A stretch of 45,482 nt of DNA from a virus, in the IMG/VR virus record IMGVR_UViG_3300035698_007087, positions 1 through 45,482 of that record; one strand, 5' to 3'. How positions within the stretch are numbered: position 1 is the stretch's first letter; the number at the start of each line of letters is the position of its first letter. Position numbers and translations under genes: made by a program. Below the pieces are notes generated by a model. It saw only the letters and a program-made list of their open reading frames with translations. It searched no databases and was not told the DNA's origin. Positions 37,961 to 45,482 of this stretch are shown here, one piece after another.

Positions 37961-38697
37961 GTAAGTTCGTAATACAAGCATCATGGGAAGACGCACCCCA
38001 CTTATCAGATAAGGATAAGAAGCAACTTAAGAGCGCATATATGCCTCATGAGGTCGAAGCTAGAACAAAAGGTATACCATCACTAGGAGCAGGTGCAATA
38101 TACCCAATACCAGAAGATGACGTATTAGTAGATCCTTTTGAGATACCATTTCACTGGCCTAAAGTATACGCAATGGACGTAGGGTGGAACAGAACTGCTG
38201 TAGTATGGGGAGCACTAGACAGGTCTACAAGTACAGTGTATTTATACTCAGAACATTACAGAGGTAACGCTGAACCCTCAATACATGCAGACGCAGTTAA
38301 GTCTAGAGGGTTGTGGCTACCAGGAGTTATAGATCCAGCAGCCAACGGAAGGTCTCAGATAGACGGTAAATGCCTATTAGAAGTATACGAAGGACTAGGG
38401 CTAGAGCTTACACCAGCAAACAACGCAGTAGAGTCAGGAATCTACGCAACATGGCAAGCGCTATCAGCAGGTAGACTAAAAGTATTTAAATCACTAAGTA
38501 ATTGGGTAGCAGAGTTCAGAATATATAGAAGAAGTGAGAAAGGTAAGATTGTAAAGAAGAATGATCACTTAATGGACGCTACAAGATACTTAATGATGAC
38601 AGGATTAGAGGAAGCAATGACCCAACCAGACGATGATGATGAACTGGGGCGAGGCGAGGGTCATTCATCAGATATTAATGATATTACAGGATATTAA
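37957..38697 (+). CDS. Terminase large subunit, nuclease half
   Basis: 246 residues. RNase H-like nuclease with acids Asp74 ('AMDVGWNRTAVVWG'), Asp126 ('GVIDPAANG') and Asp208 ('DHLMDATRYLMM'). It starts by ATGA overlap with the ATPase half, and its first residues ('SKFVIQASWEDAPHL') correspond to the linker of intact large terminases. It may be a true two-protein terminase with coupled translation, or a one-base indel; no conserved residue is lost at the join. Confidence 0.8.
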   Translation: MSKFVIQASWEDAPHLSDKDKKQLKSAYMPHEVEARTKGIPSLGAGAIYPIPEDDVLVDPFEIPFHWPKVYAMDVGWNRTAVVWGALDRSTSTVYLYSEHYRGNAEPSIHADAVKSRGLWLPGVIDPAANGRSQIDGKCLLEVYEGLGLELTPANNAVESGIYATWQALSAGRLKVFKSLSNWVAEFRIYRRSEKGKIVKKNDHLMDATRYLMMTGLEEAMTQPDDDDELGRGEGHSSDINDITGY

Positions 38698-38702
38698 AAA
38701 TT

Positions 38703-40709
38703 ATGGCTGTTAAGGATTTAGAAAAGTTCATAGGTAAACCAAATATAGTAGATATGCTAGAAGATGACGAGCTAGTAAGAATATCTAGTAGAGTAGTTGA
38801 AGGCCTAGAGAAAGACGAGGAGAGCAGAAGGGAGTGGATGAATGACGTAGATAAGGCCATGGACCTAGCTACACTAAAAAGAGAAACCAAATCGCACCCA
38901 TGGCCTAATGCAGCTAATATCAAGTACCCACTAATAACAAGTGCATCAATTCAGTTCGCTGCAAGAACTTATCCTGAAATAATAAGGGATGAGAAAGTAG
39001 TACTAGCAAGAACTATAGGATTTGATAGACAAGGACTAAAACAAGAAAGGGCACGAAGAGTGTCTAAGCACATGTCAACCCAGCTACTATATGAAATGGA
39101 TGGATGGGAAGCAGATTTTGATAAATTACTAACCCTATACTCCATAGTAGGTACTGTATTTAAGAAAACATGGTTTAACCCAATAACAGGTAAGAACGTA
39201 AGTGAGTTATTGCTACATGATCAACTAGTAGTAAATAATGATATACGATCATTAAGAGAAGCAAGAAGAGTAAGTCACCTAATAACGGTGCATATGAATG
39301 ATATCATAGAAAAGATGAGAGCAGGGTTATTCAAACAGTTTGATTTAGAAGAGATAGGATTTAAAGAAGGGATAGGCGGAAACGATGAGGATGGAGAGCA
39401 CGTACTAGTAGAGCAGCACGGATGGCTAGACTTAGACGATGACGGATACGAAGAACCCTACATTGTAACAGTACATAGAGAAAGCAGAAAAGTACTTAGG
39501 ATAGTTCCTAGGTATACTAGTTCTGACATAATAGTAAATGAAGATTTGGAAGTAGTTAGGATAGAACCTACTCACTTCTTTACGGACTTTCATTTTCTTC
39601 CTTCTCCTGATGGCAAATTTCATAGCATCGGATACGGTGTATTAATGCTACCACTAAACGTGACAGTTAACACTATACTAAATCAGTTAGTGGATGCAGG
39701 AACTTTATCTAATATGCCAGGTGGTTTCTTAGGAAAGGCATTACGTATAAAAGGTGGGTCTTTAAGGATGAAGCCAGGTGAGTGGAAAAAGATGGATTCA
39801 GCATCAGGTATTGATATCACAAAGAATATAGTTCCGTTGATGTATAAAGAACCTTCTCCAACACTATTTCAATTATTAGGATTATTAATTAGCGCATCTA
39901 AAGAGTTATCTTCAAGCACTGAAGCATTGCAAGGTACAGCAGAATCCCAGAATACTCCAGCTACCACAATACTAGCTTTAGTAGAACAAGGTTTAAAGGT
40001 GTATTCAGCAATCCAAAGAAGACTTCATAGGTCTTTAAAGGAAGAGTTTATAAAAGTATATAAGCTAAATCAATTATTCTTAGATCCAGCAGCTTACCTA
40101 AACGTATTAGATGAGCCAGCTGAAGGTCTTATTAGTGTAGATGAGGAAGGTAAGGCAGTTATCTTAGATTATGTAGAAGAGGATATGGACATAAGACCGA
40201 TAGCTAACCCTAATATGTCTTCAGAAGCTCAAAGGTTTGCTAGAGACCAAGCTATGCTAGCATTGACCTCACTACCAGAAACTAATTCTAGAGAAATAAT
40301 AAGGCAACACTTGGAGACTATCCAAGTACCAAATATAGAACAAATATTACCACCACCTCAGCCTCAACCACCATCTCCAGAGATGATAGAGTTGCAATCA
40401 CAACTTGATATGAGAGCTAAGGAACTAGAGTTTAAAGAACAGGAGTTGTTCGTAAAAATAGCAGAGACTAATTCAAAGATTATAAAGAATAAGGCAGAGG
40501 CTATGAAGTCAATAGCTGAAGCTGAAGGTGTAGAGCCTGGAATACAGTTAGAACAGTATAAAGCAGAGATAGCTAACCTAGCTGCAGTAAACAAATTAGA
40601 AATAGGTATGGCCAAAGAGGAGCAAGAGGTAGATGAAAAGGCAAGAGCTGAGGGAATGGACGGAGCATCCGGTGACCCAGGAGCTGTTCAAGGAGCTGAG
40701 CAACCGTAG
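38703..40709 (+). CDS. Portal protein (P22 gp1-like)
   Basis: 668 residues. 'HPWPNAANIKYPLITSASIQ' and 'YPEIIRDEKVVLAR' near the N terminus, 'LNVTVNTILNQLVDAG' and 'ESQNTPATTILALVEQGLK' in the crown-stem region, and a Gln/Glu-rich coiled-coil end are typical of P22-type portals (725 residues). Twelve copies form the DNA channel at one capsid vertex and dock the terminase and gp4-like ring. Confidence 0.85.
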   Translation: MAVKDLEKFIGKPNIVDMLEDDELVRISSRVVEGLEKDEESRREWMNDVDKAMDLATLKRETKSHPWPNAANIKYPLITSASIQFAARTYPEIIRDEKVVLARTIGFDRQGLKQERARRVSKHMSTQLLYEMDGWEADFDKLLTLYSIVGTVFKKTWFNPITGKNVSELLLHDQLVVNNDIRSLREARRVSHLITVHMNDIIEKMRAGLFKQFDLEEIGFKEGIGGNDEDGEHVLVEQHGWLDLDDDGYEEPYIVTVHRESRKVLRIVPRYTSSDIIVNEDLEVVRIEPTHFFTDFHFLPSPDGKFHSIGYGVLMLPLNVTVNTILNQLVDAGTLSNMPGGFLGKALRIKGGSLRMKPGEWKKMDSASGIDITKNIVPLMYKEPSPTLFQLLGLLISASKELSSSTEALQGTAESQNTPATTILALVEQGLKVYSAIQRRLHRSLKEEFIKVYKLNQLFLDPAAYLNVLDEPAEGLISVDEEGKAVILDYVEEDMDIRPIANPNMSSEAQRFARDQAMLALTSLPETNSREIIRQHLETIQVPNIEQILPPPQPQPPSPEMIELQSQLDMRAKELEFKEQELFVKIAETNSKIIKNKAEAMKSIAEAEGVEPGIQLEQYKAEIANLAAVNKLEIGMAKEEQEVDEKARAEGMDGASGDPGAVQGAEQP

Positions 40710-40866
40710 GGAGGAAGCTAAGGAGTACATAGTTCAGGGAGGAGTATTCGCCGAAAAGGATGCACTAGGAGCGATTAGACGTATAAATGGATCTGTAGAG
40801 ATAATTGATGACATAATTACTACGGATGTATTTAGTCAACTACTAGATGACAAGGAGGAGGAATAG
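40633..40866 (+). CDS. Small protein overlapping the portal 3' end
   Basis: 77 residues in another frame, sharing its first 77 bases with the portal gene. 'WTEHPVTQELFKELSNRREE' is a motif shared by many small phage proteins between portal and scaffold, so I take it as real. GAGG lies close to its ATG. Unknown function, likely head assembly. Confidence 0.65.
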   Translation: MKRQELREWTEHPVTQELFKELSNRREEAKEYIVQGGVFAEKDALGAIRRINGSVEIIDDIITTDVFSQLLDDKEEE

Positions 40867-41148
40867 ATGGCAAGACCAGCAGGACACAGGATCATGATAA
40901 GAGTTGATGATACTGAAGAGGTTACAAAAGGTGGAGTCGTTTTATCTAGTGAGACAGTTCTAAAGGAATCTAGAGCCATAGATAAAGGGGTAGTAGTAGC
41001 ATTAGGAGCTACAGCATACAAGGATTTTACTGGGGAGCCTTGGGTTAAGGTAGGCGACAAAGTATGGTTCAAGAAGTATGCAGGATTAAAAGTAGATGAC
41101 TGTAATGTCATAATAGAAGACGAAGATATATACGCCATAGAGGACTAA
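40867..41148 (+). CDS. groES: GroES-like co-chaperonin
   Basis: 93 residues against 97 in E. coli. 'HRIMIRVDDTEEVTKGGVVL' holds the start of the fold and the mobile loop (GGVVLSS, GroES GGIVLTG), which binds GroEL; 'KGVVVALGATAY' and 'VKVGDKVWFKKYAG' follow. GGAGG lies 8 bases before the ATG. Sits between portal and scaffold genes, so expressed with the capsid, while GroEL is in the early leftward operon. T4 gp31 is the classical phage co-chaperonin for capsid folding. Confidence 0.85.
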   Translation: MARPAGHRIMIRVDDTEEVTKGGVVLSSETVLKESRAIDKGVVVALGATAYKDFTGEPWVKVGDKVWFKKYAGLKVDDCNVIIEDEDIYAIED

Positions 41149-41151
41149 AGC

Positions 41152-41997
41152 ATGAGTAGTGAAGAACTAGTAGACGACGCGACAGAAGAGCAACCTATTG
41201 AACTGGAAGACTCAGGCGATAGTGTTGAAGAGGCAGTAGTAGAAGAAGTTATAGAACCTACAATTGAAGACAAGGCAAAAGCTCAAGGATGGAGAGCTAA
41301 AGAGGCCTTTGACGGATCTTCAGAAGAGTTTGTAGGTGCAGGAGAATTCTTAAGAAGGGGTGAGTTATTTTCAAAGATATCATCTCAAAATAAGAAGATA
41401 AGGGACTTAGAGGAGACGTTTAGGGATATAAGTAGTCACATGGAGAAGAGTGACAAGTTAGCTTACGACAAAGCCTTAAGGCAGTTGAAAGTAGAAAGAA
41501 CGGAAGCAGTTGAGAGTGGTGATACAGAAAAATTTACGAAGTTAGATGAAGAATTCCAAGAATTAAAGTCTAACAAACCTGATTATAATACTAAAGAAAA
41601 ATTAGAGGAACTTCCTGAGGAAGTATTAGAGTTCAAGAACAAGCATAGCTGGTTCGGAGGAACCTCGGTAGAAGATAAGATAATGACTCAAGCAGCAATA
41701 GAGCTGAGTAACGACGTAATAGCAAAGAAACCTGGAGCAACACCAAAAGATGAAATTAGGCTGGTAGAGCAAGGAATAATGAGGATGTTTCCTCACAAAT
41801 TCAAGAACTCTAATAGAAAGGCACCAGCAGCTGTAACTAGCTCAACTACTAGTTCAGTTAAAAAGTCCGGCCCAAAAGATTGGGATAAACTAACAGACCA
41901 TCAAAAACAGTGTGCTAAGAGGTTCTCTAGACAGATAGAAGGATATAGCATAGAAGATTATATCAAAGATTTAAAAGCATTAGGAGAAGTAAAGTAA
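41152..41997 (+). CDS. Scaffolding protein
   Basis: 281 residues. A very acidic N terminus, then 'KAKAQGWRAKEAFDGSSEEF' and 'GEFLRRGELFSKISSQNKKI', a pattern of scaffold-like proteins of aquatic podoviruses, a coiled-coil middle and a basic C-terminal helix ('HQKQCAKRFSRQIEGYSIED') suited to contact capsid. Directly follows GroES. Confidence 0.75.
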   Translation: MSSEELVDDATEEQPIELEDSGDSVEEAVVEEVIEPTIEDKAKAQGWRAKEAFDGSSEEFVGAGEFLRRGELFSKISSQNKKIRDLEETFRDISSHMEKSDKLAYDKALRQLKVERTEAVESGDTEKFTKLDEEFQELKSNKPDYNTKEKLEELPEEVLEFKNKHSWFGGTSVEDKIMTQAAIELSNDVIAKKPGATPKDEIRLVEQGIMRMFPHKFKNSNRKAPAAVTSSTTSSVKKSGPKDWDKLTDHQKQCAKRFSRQIEGYSIEDYIKDLKALGEVK

Positions 41998-42383
41998 TGA
42001 GTAAGAGCAAAGCCAGTAATAGACCTAAGAGAAGAGGTTTGCGTAGAAGAGGTCCTTTAAAGACTAAACAGATACCTGGATTCCATTTGAGATGGTGTAA
42101 TATTCATCAAAGCAATATAGAAGAGCTTGAAGAGCTTGGATACACACCAGTAACTGAGGAAGACATGCTAGAGGGAGACAAAAGTCTAACTAAAGCAGGT
42201 ACTGATAAGGGTTCAATTTTACAAAAACATGTAGGAAGAGGCACTGAAGCTATACTCATGAAAATACCTAATGATATTTATGAAGAGATTCAGCAAGAGA
42301 AAATTGACGAGTCAGACGAAAGAGCGGAGGCATGCGTACCACGCGAAGGCCAAGGCTATATACGTCATGACGTTGAAACATAA
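41997..42383 (+). CDS. Conserved phage head-region protein
   Basis: 128 residues: a very basic N terminus (SKSKASNRPKRRGLRRRG), then 'GFHLRWCNIHQSNIEELEEL', 'VGRGTEAILMKIPNDIYEE'. The pattern of basic tail, R-W-x-N, G-Y-x-x-V and Y-L-M-x-I-P is common just before capsid genes. It may bind DNA or act in assembly. TAATG coupling with the scaffold gene. Confidence 0.65.
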   Translation: MSKSKASNRPKRRGLRRRGPLKTKQIPGFHLRWCNIHQSNIEELEELGYTPVTEEDMLEGDKSLTKAGTDKGSILQKHVGRGTEAILMKIPNDIYEEIQQEKIDESDERAEACVPREGQGYIRHDVET

Positions 42384-42409
42384 TTTAATTTATTTAAAGG
42401 AAGTAAAAA

Positions 42410-43036
42410 ATGGCAAACCAAGACCAACCTTTTGGTTTACGTCCACTAAGACATGCTAACGGAAGGCCCTACAATGGAGCTAGTACCAAATACGCTATAC
42501 CAGCATTATATGGAACAGCACTATATGTGGGAGATGCCGTAGTAAAGGTAGCAACTGCTAACACAACTGTTATTGAGACAGGTACCGAAATACATCAAAT
42601 AGGTACTTTAATGGAAGTTAACGTAGCTACCGCAGGCGATGATAACCCTATAGTAGGTGTCATTGTCGGATTTGAATCAATATCAACTGATTTGGAATCT
42701 CTATATAGCCCTGCAACGGAGGCGGGAGTAGCTTTAGTAGCCGATAATCCAGATCTAATATTTGAAATACAAGCAGACGGTATATACGGGGCAGCTTCTG
42801 TAGGACTTAACGCTGTACTTATCTACACTCATTCAGGGGATACTGCAACAGGTATTTCGGGAGCAGAGTTAGACACCAGCAGTGAATCACCAGCAGCCGA
42901 TGCATCATTCCAATTGTTAACCACGGGTATCTCTAAAGACCCTAATAACAATGATGGAGCATCTGCAAACACTAATCTAGAGGTAATGATCTCTAGACAT
43001 CAAAACCGTCCAATAGACGGCATACTAGGAGTATAA
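42410..43036 (+). CDS. Capsid decoration-like protein, copy 1
   Basis: 208 residues. 'FGLRPLRHANGRPYNGASTK' followed by 'YAIPALYGTALYVGDAVV' is the usual opening of phage head decoration or minor structural proteins next to the major capsid gene. Beta-rich; ends 'NRPIDGILGV'. A close paralogue follows 2 bases later. Confidence 0.75.
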   Translation: MANQDQPFGLRPLRHANGRPYNGASTKYAIPALYGTALYVGDAVVKVATANTTVIETGTEIHQIGTLMEVNVATAGDDNPIVGVIVGFESISTDLESLYSPATEAGVALVADNPDLIFEIQADGIYGAASVGLNAVLIYTHSGDTATGISGAELDTSSESPAADASFQLLTTGISKDPNNNDGASANTNLEVMISRHQNRPIDGILGV

Positions 43037-43037
43037 T

Positions 43038-43667
43038 ATGGCTAACCAAGATAAACCTTTTGGCTTACGCCCACTAAGACACGCCTCTGGCATGCCCTAC
43101 GCAGGATCAGGCACTAAATATGCTATACCTGCAGGATTTGGCACGGCGTTGTTTGTAGGCGATGCAGTGATAAAGACAGGAACCGCTAATACAGCTGTAA
43201 TAGAATCTGGAACAGAAGTACATCAAATCGGTACTTTGCAAGAGATTAATGCAGCAGCAGCAGGGGACACTGACTATATCGTAGGTGTTATAGTAGACTT
43301 TGAACCAGTCGCAACAAGTTTGGATGGTGCACCTCAAAGTGCTTTGTCAACTGCAGGTGTATGCCTAGTAGCTGATGATCCAGAATTAATATTTGAAATA
43401 CAAGCAGACGGCATTGTAGGTGCAGCTTCTGTAGGACTTAACGCTAACATAATTCTAGCTCACGGCGGAGACTCTGTAACAGGGTTATCTGGTACTGAAT
43501 TAGATACAACTAGTGACGTTCCAGCAGGAGATGCCTCTAACCAGCTCTTGATAACAGGTGTCTCTAAAGACCCTAAAAATCAGGACTCTACGGCTGCGTA
43601 TGTAAACCTGGAAGTAATGATATCCATACATCAAAATCGTCCAATTGACGGTATCTTAGGAGTATAA
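43038..43667 (+). CDS. Capsid decoration-like protein, copy 2
   Basis: 209 residues, a tandem paralogue of the preceding gene over its whole length ('FGLRPLRHASGMPYAGSGTK', 'VGLNANIILAHGGD', 'NRPIDGILGV'). Two copies may occupy different sites on the capsid or form mixed trimers. Confidence 0.75.
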   Translation: MANQDKPFGLRPLRHASGMPYAGSGTKYAIPAGFGTALFVGDAVIKTGTANTAVIESGTEVHQIGTLQEINAAAAGDTDYIVGVIVDFEPVATSLDGAPQSALSTAGVCLVADDPELIFEIQADGIVGAASVGLNANIILAHGGDSVTGLSGTELDTTSDVPAGDASNQLLITGVSKDPKNQDSTAAYVNLEVMISIHQNRPIDGILGV

Positions 43668-43671
43668 GAAC

Positions 43672-44580
43672 ATGGCAGGATTAATATCAACAGGTTCTTT
43701 CGCTAAGGACCTATTACCTGGTGTAAATAAATGGTTTGGGGATGCTTACAAGAATCTCTCACCAGAATACACCGAAATCTTTACAGAAAGCAAGTCAGAA
43801 CGTAACTTCGAAGAAGACGTTCTTTCTAGTGGACTGGGCTTGGCTAGACAAAAGGTCGAGGGAGCATCACTCTCTTATGACTCAATGAGCCAAGGTTACA
43901 CAAAACGTTATATACATACCACGTATGCAAATGGATTTATTATAACAAGAGAAATGCTTGAAGACGGTCAATCTGACGTCATAGCAAAACAACGTTCTAT
44001 GTCTCTTAAAAAGTCTATGATGGACACTAAAGAGGTTCAAGGTGCGTTGATTTTAGATAGAGCTTTTGCAACATACACTGGTGGGGATGGTAAAGTACTA
44101 TGTGCTACCGATCATCCTACTAGGGGTGCAGACGTAGCGAATACGCTATCTACAGCTGCTGACTTGTCAGAATCTTCACTAGAGCAAGCTTTAATTGATG
44201 TAGCTAACTTTACAAATGATAGGGGCTTGAGAATAGCTGCTGTTGCACGTAAGTTAATCGTACCAAGAAGCTCAATCTTTGAAGCAGAAAGACTATTGTC
44301 ATCAGAACTAAGACCATCATCAGCTAACAATGATGTTAATGCAAATAAATCTTTAGGTATGATCCCTGAAGGCGCTTGCGTGAACCATTATATGTCAGAT
44401 CAAGATGCATGGTTCTTACTTACTGACGTTCCAGAGGGAATGAAGTACATGAACAGAAGAGAAATGGCTATTAGTACCGATAACGACTTCGATACTGAGA
44501 ATGCTAAGTTCAAGGCTGTAATGAGATTTAGTTTTGGATGGACAGATCCTAGAGGCGTTTTTGGTGTTCCAGGAGCTTAA
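43672..44580 (+). CDS. Major capsid protein (Mu gpT-like, HK97 fold)
   Basis: 302 residues. 'LSPEYTEIFTESKSERNFEE' and 'YANGFIITREMLED' at the N terminus, 'LIVPRSSIFEAERLLSSEL' with 'DAWFLLTDVPEGMKYMNRRE' near the end match the Mu gpT-type major head subunit. No protease-cleaved delta domain is evident, fitting the separate scaffold gene and lack of an obvious prohead protease in this operon. Confidence 0.85.
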   Translation: MAGLISTGSFAKDLLPGVNKWFGDAYKNLSPEYTEIFTESKSERNFEEDVLSSGLGLARQKVEGASLSYDSMSQGYTKRYIHTTYANGFIITREMLEDGQSDVIAKQRSMSLKKSMMDTKEVQGALILDRAFATYTGGDGKVLCATDHPTRGADVANTLSTAADLSESSLEQALIDVANFTNDRGLRIAAVARKLIVPRSSIFEAERLLSSELRPSSANNDVNANKSLGMIPEGACVNHYMSDQDAWFLLTDVPEGMKYMNRREMAISTDNDFDTENAKFKAVMRFSFGWTDPRGVFGVPGA

Positions 44581-44737
44581 TCGTAACTAAACAATAAAAG
44601 GTCTGTAGGCTACCCTTACTATAACAATTATAATAATAATGAGTAGAAAGCCTACACTAATTTAGTATGTTTAAACATATAGATTTCAATATAAACAACT
44701 AATATTGACCCCACAGGGGTTATATAGGAGAAACAAT
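44581..44737. other. Post-capsid gap with hairpins and a 14-bp palindrome
   Basis: TGTAGGCT/AGCCTACA (44604-44611 with 44649-44656) frame a 37-nt loop, TATGTTTAAACATA (44666-44679) is a perfect 14-bp palindrome, and ACCCC-ACA-GGGGT (44708-44720) forms a small hairpin 5 bases before the ribosome-binding site of the next gene. They may trim or attenuate the late transcript after the capsid gene. No promoter was recognised. Confidence 0.45.
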
Positions 44738-45482
44738 ATGCCAATGTCAAATTATCCCAACGGTTTTAAAGATGGGGTATCAATTAGGGGAGTTCCTTTA
44801 GCGGTAACACACCCAGGAAGAGTATTCTTTGTAAATAGCACTAGTGTGCTAGCAGAAGGTGGTCTAGGCGGATCAAACGGAAACGATGGCTCATACTTAA
44901 GACCATATGCTACAATTGATTATGCTATAGGTAAATGTAAAGCCAGCCGAGGCGACGTAGTATTTGTTATGCCAGGCCATACAGAAGACGTAGCAGCAGC
45001 ATCAGGTATTGATGTAGATGTAGCAGGGGTAGCAGTTATAGGTTTAGGAAGAGGTGCTTTAAGACCTACTCTAAACTGTTCAGCAACTACCTCAACTATT
45101 ACTGTAGCAGCATCAAGTTGCTTACTACATAACCTTTTAATTACTGGCGGAATAGATGAAGTAGCATCACCAGTAGTTGTATCAGGCGCAGATTGCGAAC
45201 TAAGTTCACTAGAACTAAGAGATGTAACAGGTCAAATGACTGACGGTGTCCTAACAACGGATGCAGCAATTAGGTTAAAGATCCTTGATCATATACATGA
45301 TGGTGCAGCAGCTGCAGGAACTAATGCAGCTATTGCCATTGTTGGGGGTAAAGATATAGAAATCACTGCAGAACGTATTGCAGGTGACTTTGCAGTAGGT
45401 GGTATTGATGTAAGAACTACAGCTACAACTGGTCTATTAGTCCATGACATTCTATTCTTTGAAACTTATAATGCAGCAGATA
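44738..45482 (+). CDS. Virion structural protein, 5' part (continues at 1)
   Basis: Starts at ATG 44738 (AGGAG 7 bases upstream) and is open to the end of the window; reading continues at base 128 after the overlap and ends at 327, 314 residues in all. 'VTHPGRVFFVNSTSVLAEGG', 'LRPYATIDYAIGKCKASRGD', 'VVFVMPGHTEDV' and 'VAVIGLGRGALRPTLN' resemble the opening of beta-helix virion proteins. Follows the major capsid gene. Role unknown. Confidence 0.8.
   Translation, partial: MPMSNYPNGFKDGVSIRGVPLAVTHPGRVFFVNSTSVLAEGGLGGSNGNDGSYLRPYATIDYAIGKCKASRGDVVFVMPGHTEDVAAASGIDVDVAGVAVIGLGRGALRPTLNCSATTSTITVAASSCLLHNLLITGGIDEVASPVVVSGADCELSSLELRDVTGQMTDGVLTTDAAIRLKILDHIHDGAAAAGTNAAIAIVGGKDIEITAERIAGDFAVGGIDVRTTATTGLLVHDILFFETYNAAD

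Noticed and set aside
1-45482. Integrase, repressor or transposase genes
   Set aside because: No tyrosine or serine recombinase, transposase or clear repressor motifs were seen in any frame.

Overview
The window is an essentially complete genome of a tailed bacteriophage with a short (podovirus-type) tail, assembled as a circle. The first 127 bases (1-127) recur exactly as the last 127 (45356-45482), so the unit is 45,355 bp and the cut falls inside one virion gene (44738 to the end, continuing at 1-327). DNA is AT-rich. Three layers of known modules are visible: a P22-like tail and ejection machine (gp4-like and gp10-like proteins, internal virion proteins, two fibres with a P22-tailspike-like particle-binding head), a Mu gpT-like HK97-fold capsid, and a T7-like replication set (family A DNA polymerase, gp2.5-like SSB, 5'-3' exonuclease, endonuclease I). 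No RNA polymerase, integrase, repressor, helicase or primase was recognised. The host is unknown. Strong host-type sigma70 promoters and a phage protein with a Sec signal peptide point to an ordinary, probably diderm, bacterium.

Layout. (1) 36681-45482 and 1-16279, plus strand: one long late operon of terminase (large subunit in two cistrons), portal, GroES-like co-chaperonin, scaffold, paired decoration proteins, major capsid, several virion or fibre proteins, tail hub, ejection proteins, two fibres and a small membrane protein. (2) 16280-17525: own promoter, a leader with an orphan ribosome-binding sequence, three small unknown genes and a hairpin-rich block ending in a terminator. (3) 17526-28033, minus strand: small unknown and membrane genes, a nucleoside deoxyribosyltransferase-like protein, a 3'-5' exonuclease, a cytoplasmic ClpP-like protease, a small protein coupled to GroEL, GroEL, an exported ClpP-like protease, and the replication genes. 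(4) 28034-28291: divergent control region with three promoters. (5) 28292-35692, plus strand: a ClpX-like unfoldase, endolysin, holin, pentapeptide-repeat protein and many tiny genes under repeated sigma70 promoters, with one minus-strand gene (33591-33902). (6) 35693-36769: about 1.1 kb without a gene, holding repeats, a GC/AT palindromic element and a strong leftward promoter that faces no gene.

The standout is a protein quality-control set that is rarely complete in so small a phage: GroEL, GroES, a ClpX-like unfoldase that keeps the ClpP-docking IGF tripeptide, and two ClpP-family proteases, one cytoplasmic and one with a signal peptide. GroES lies between portal and scaffold, and GroEL lies beside the proteases, so a phage-run fold-or-degrade system acting on capsid and host proteins is a reasonable inference. 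Other points of note are the split large terminase, an orphan Shine-Dalgarno fully complementary to the 3' end of 16S rRNA over 15 nt, a family of promoters with exact 17-bp spacing, four tandem gene duplications and several candidate non-coding RNAs.
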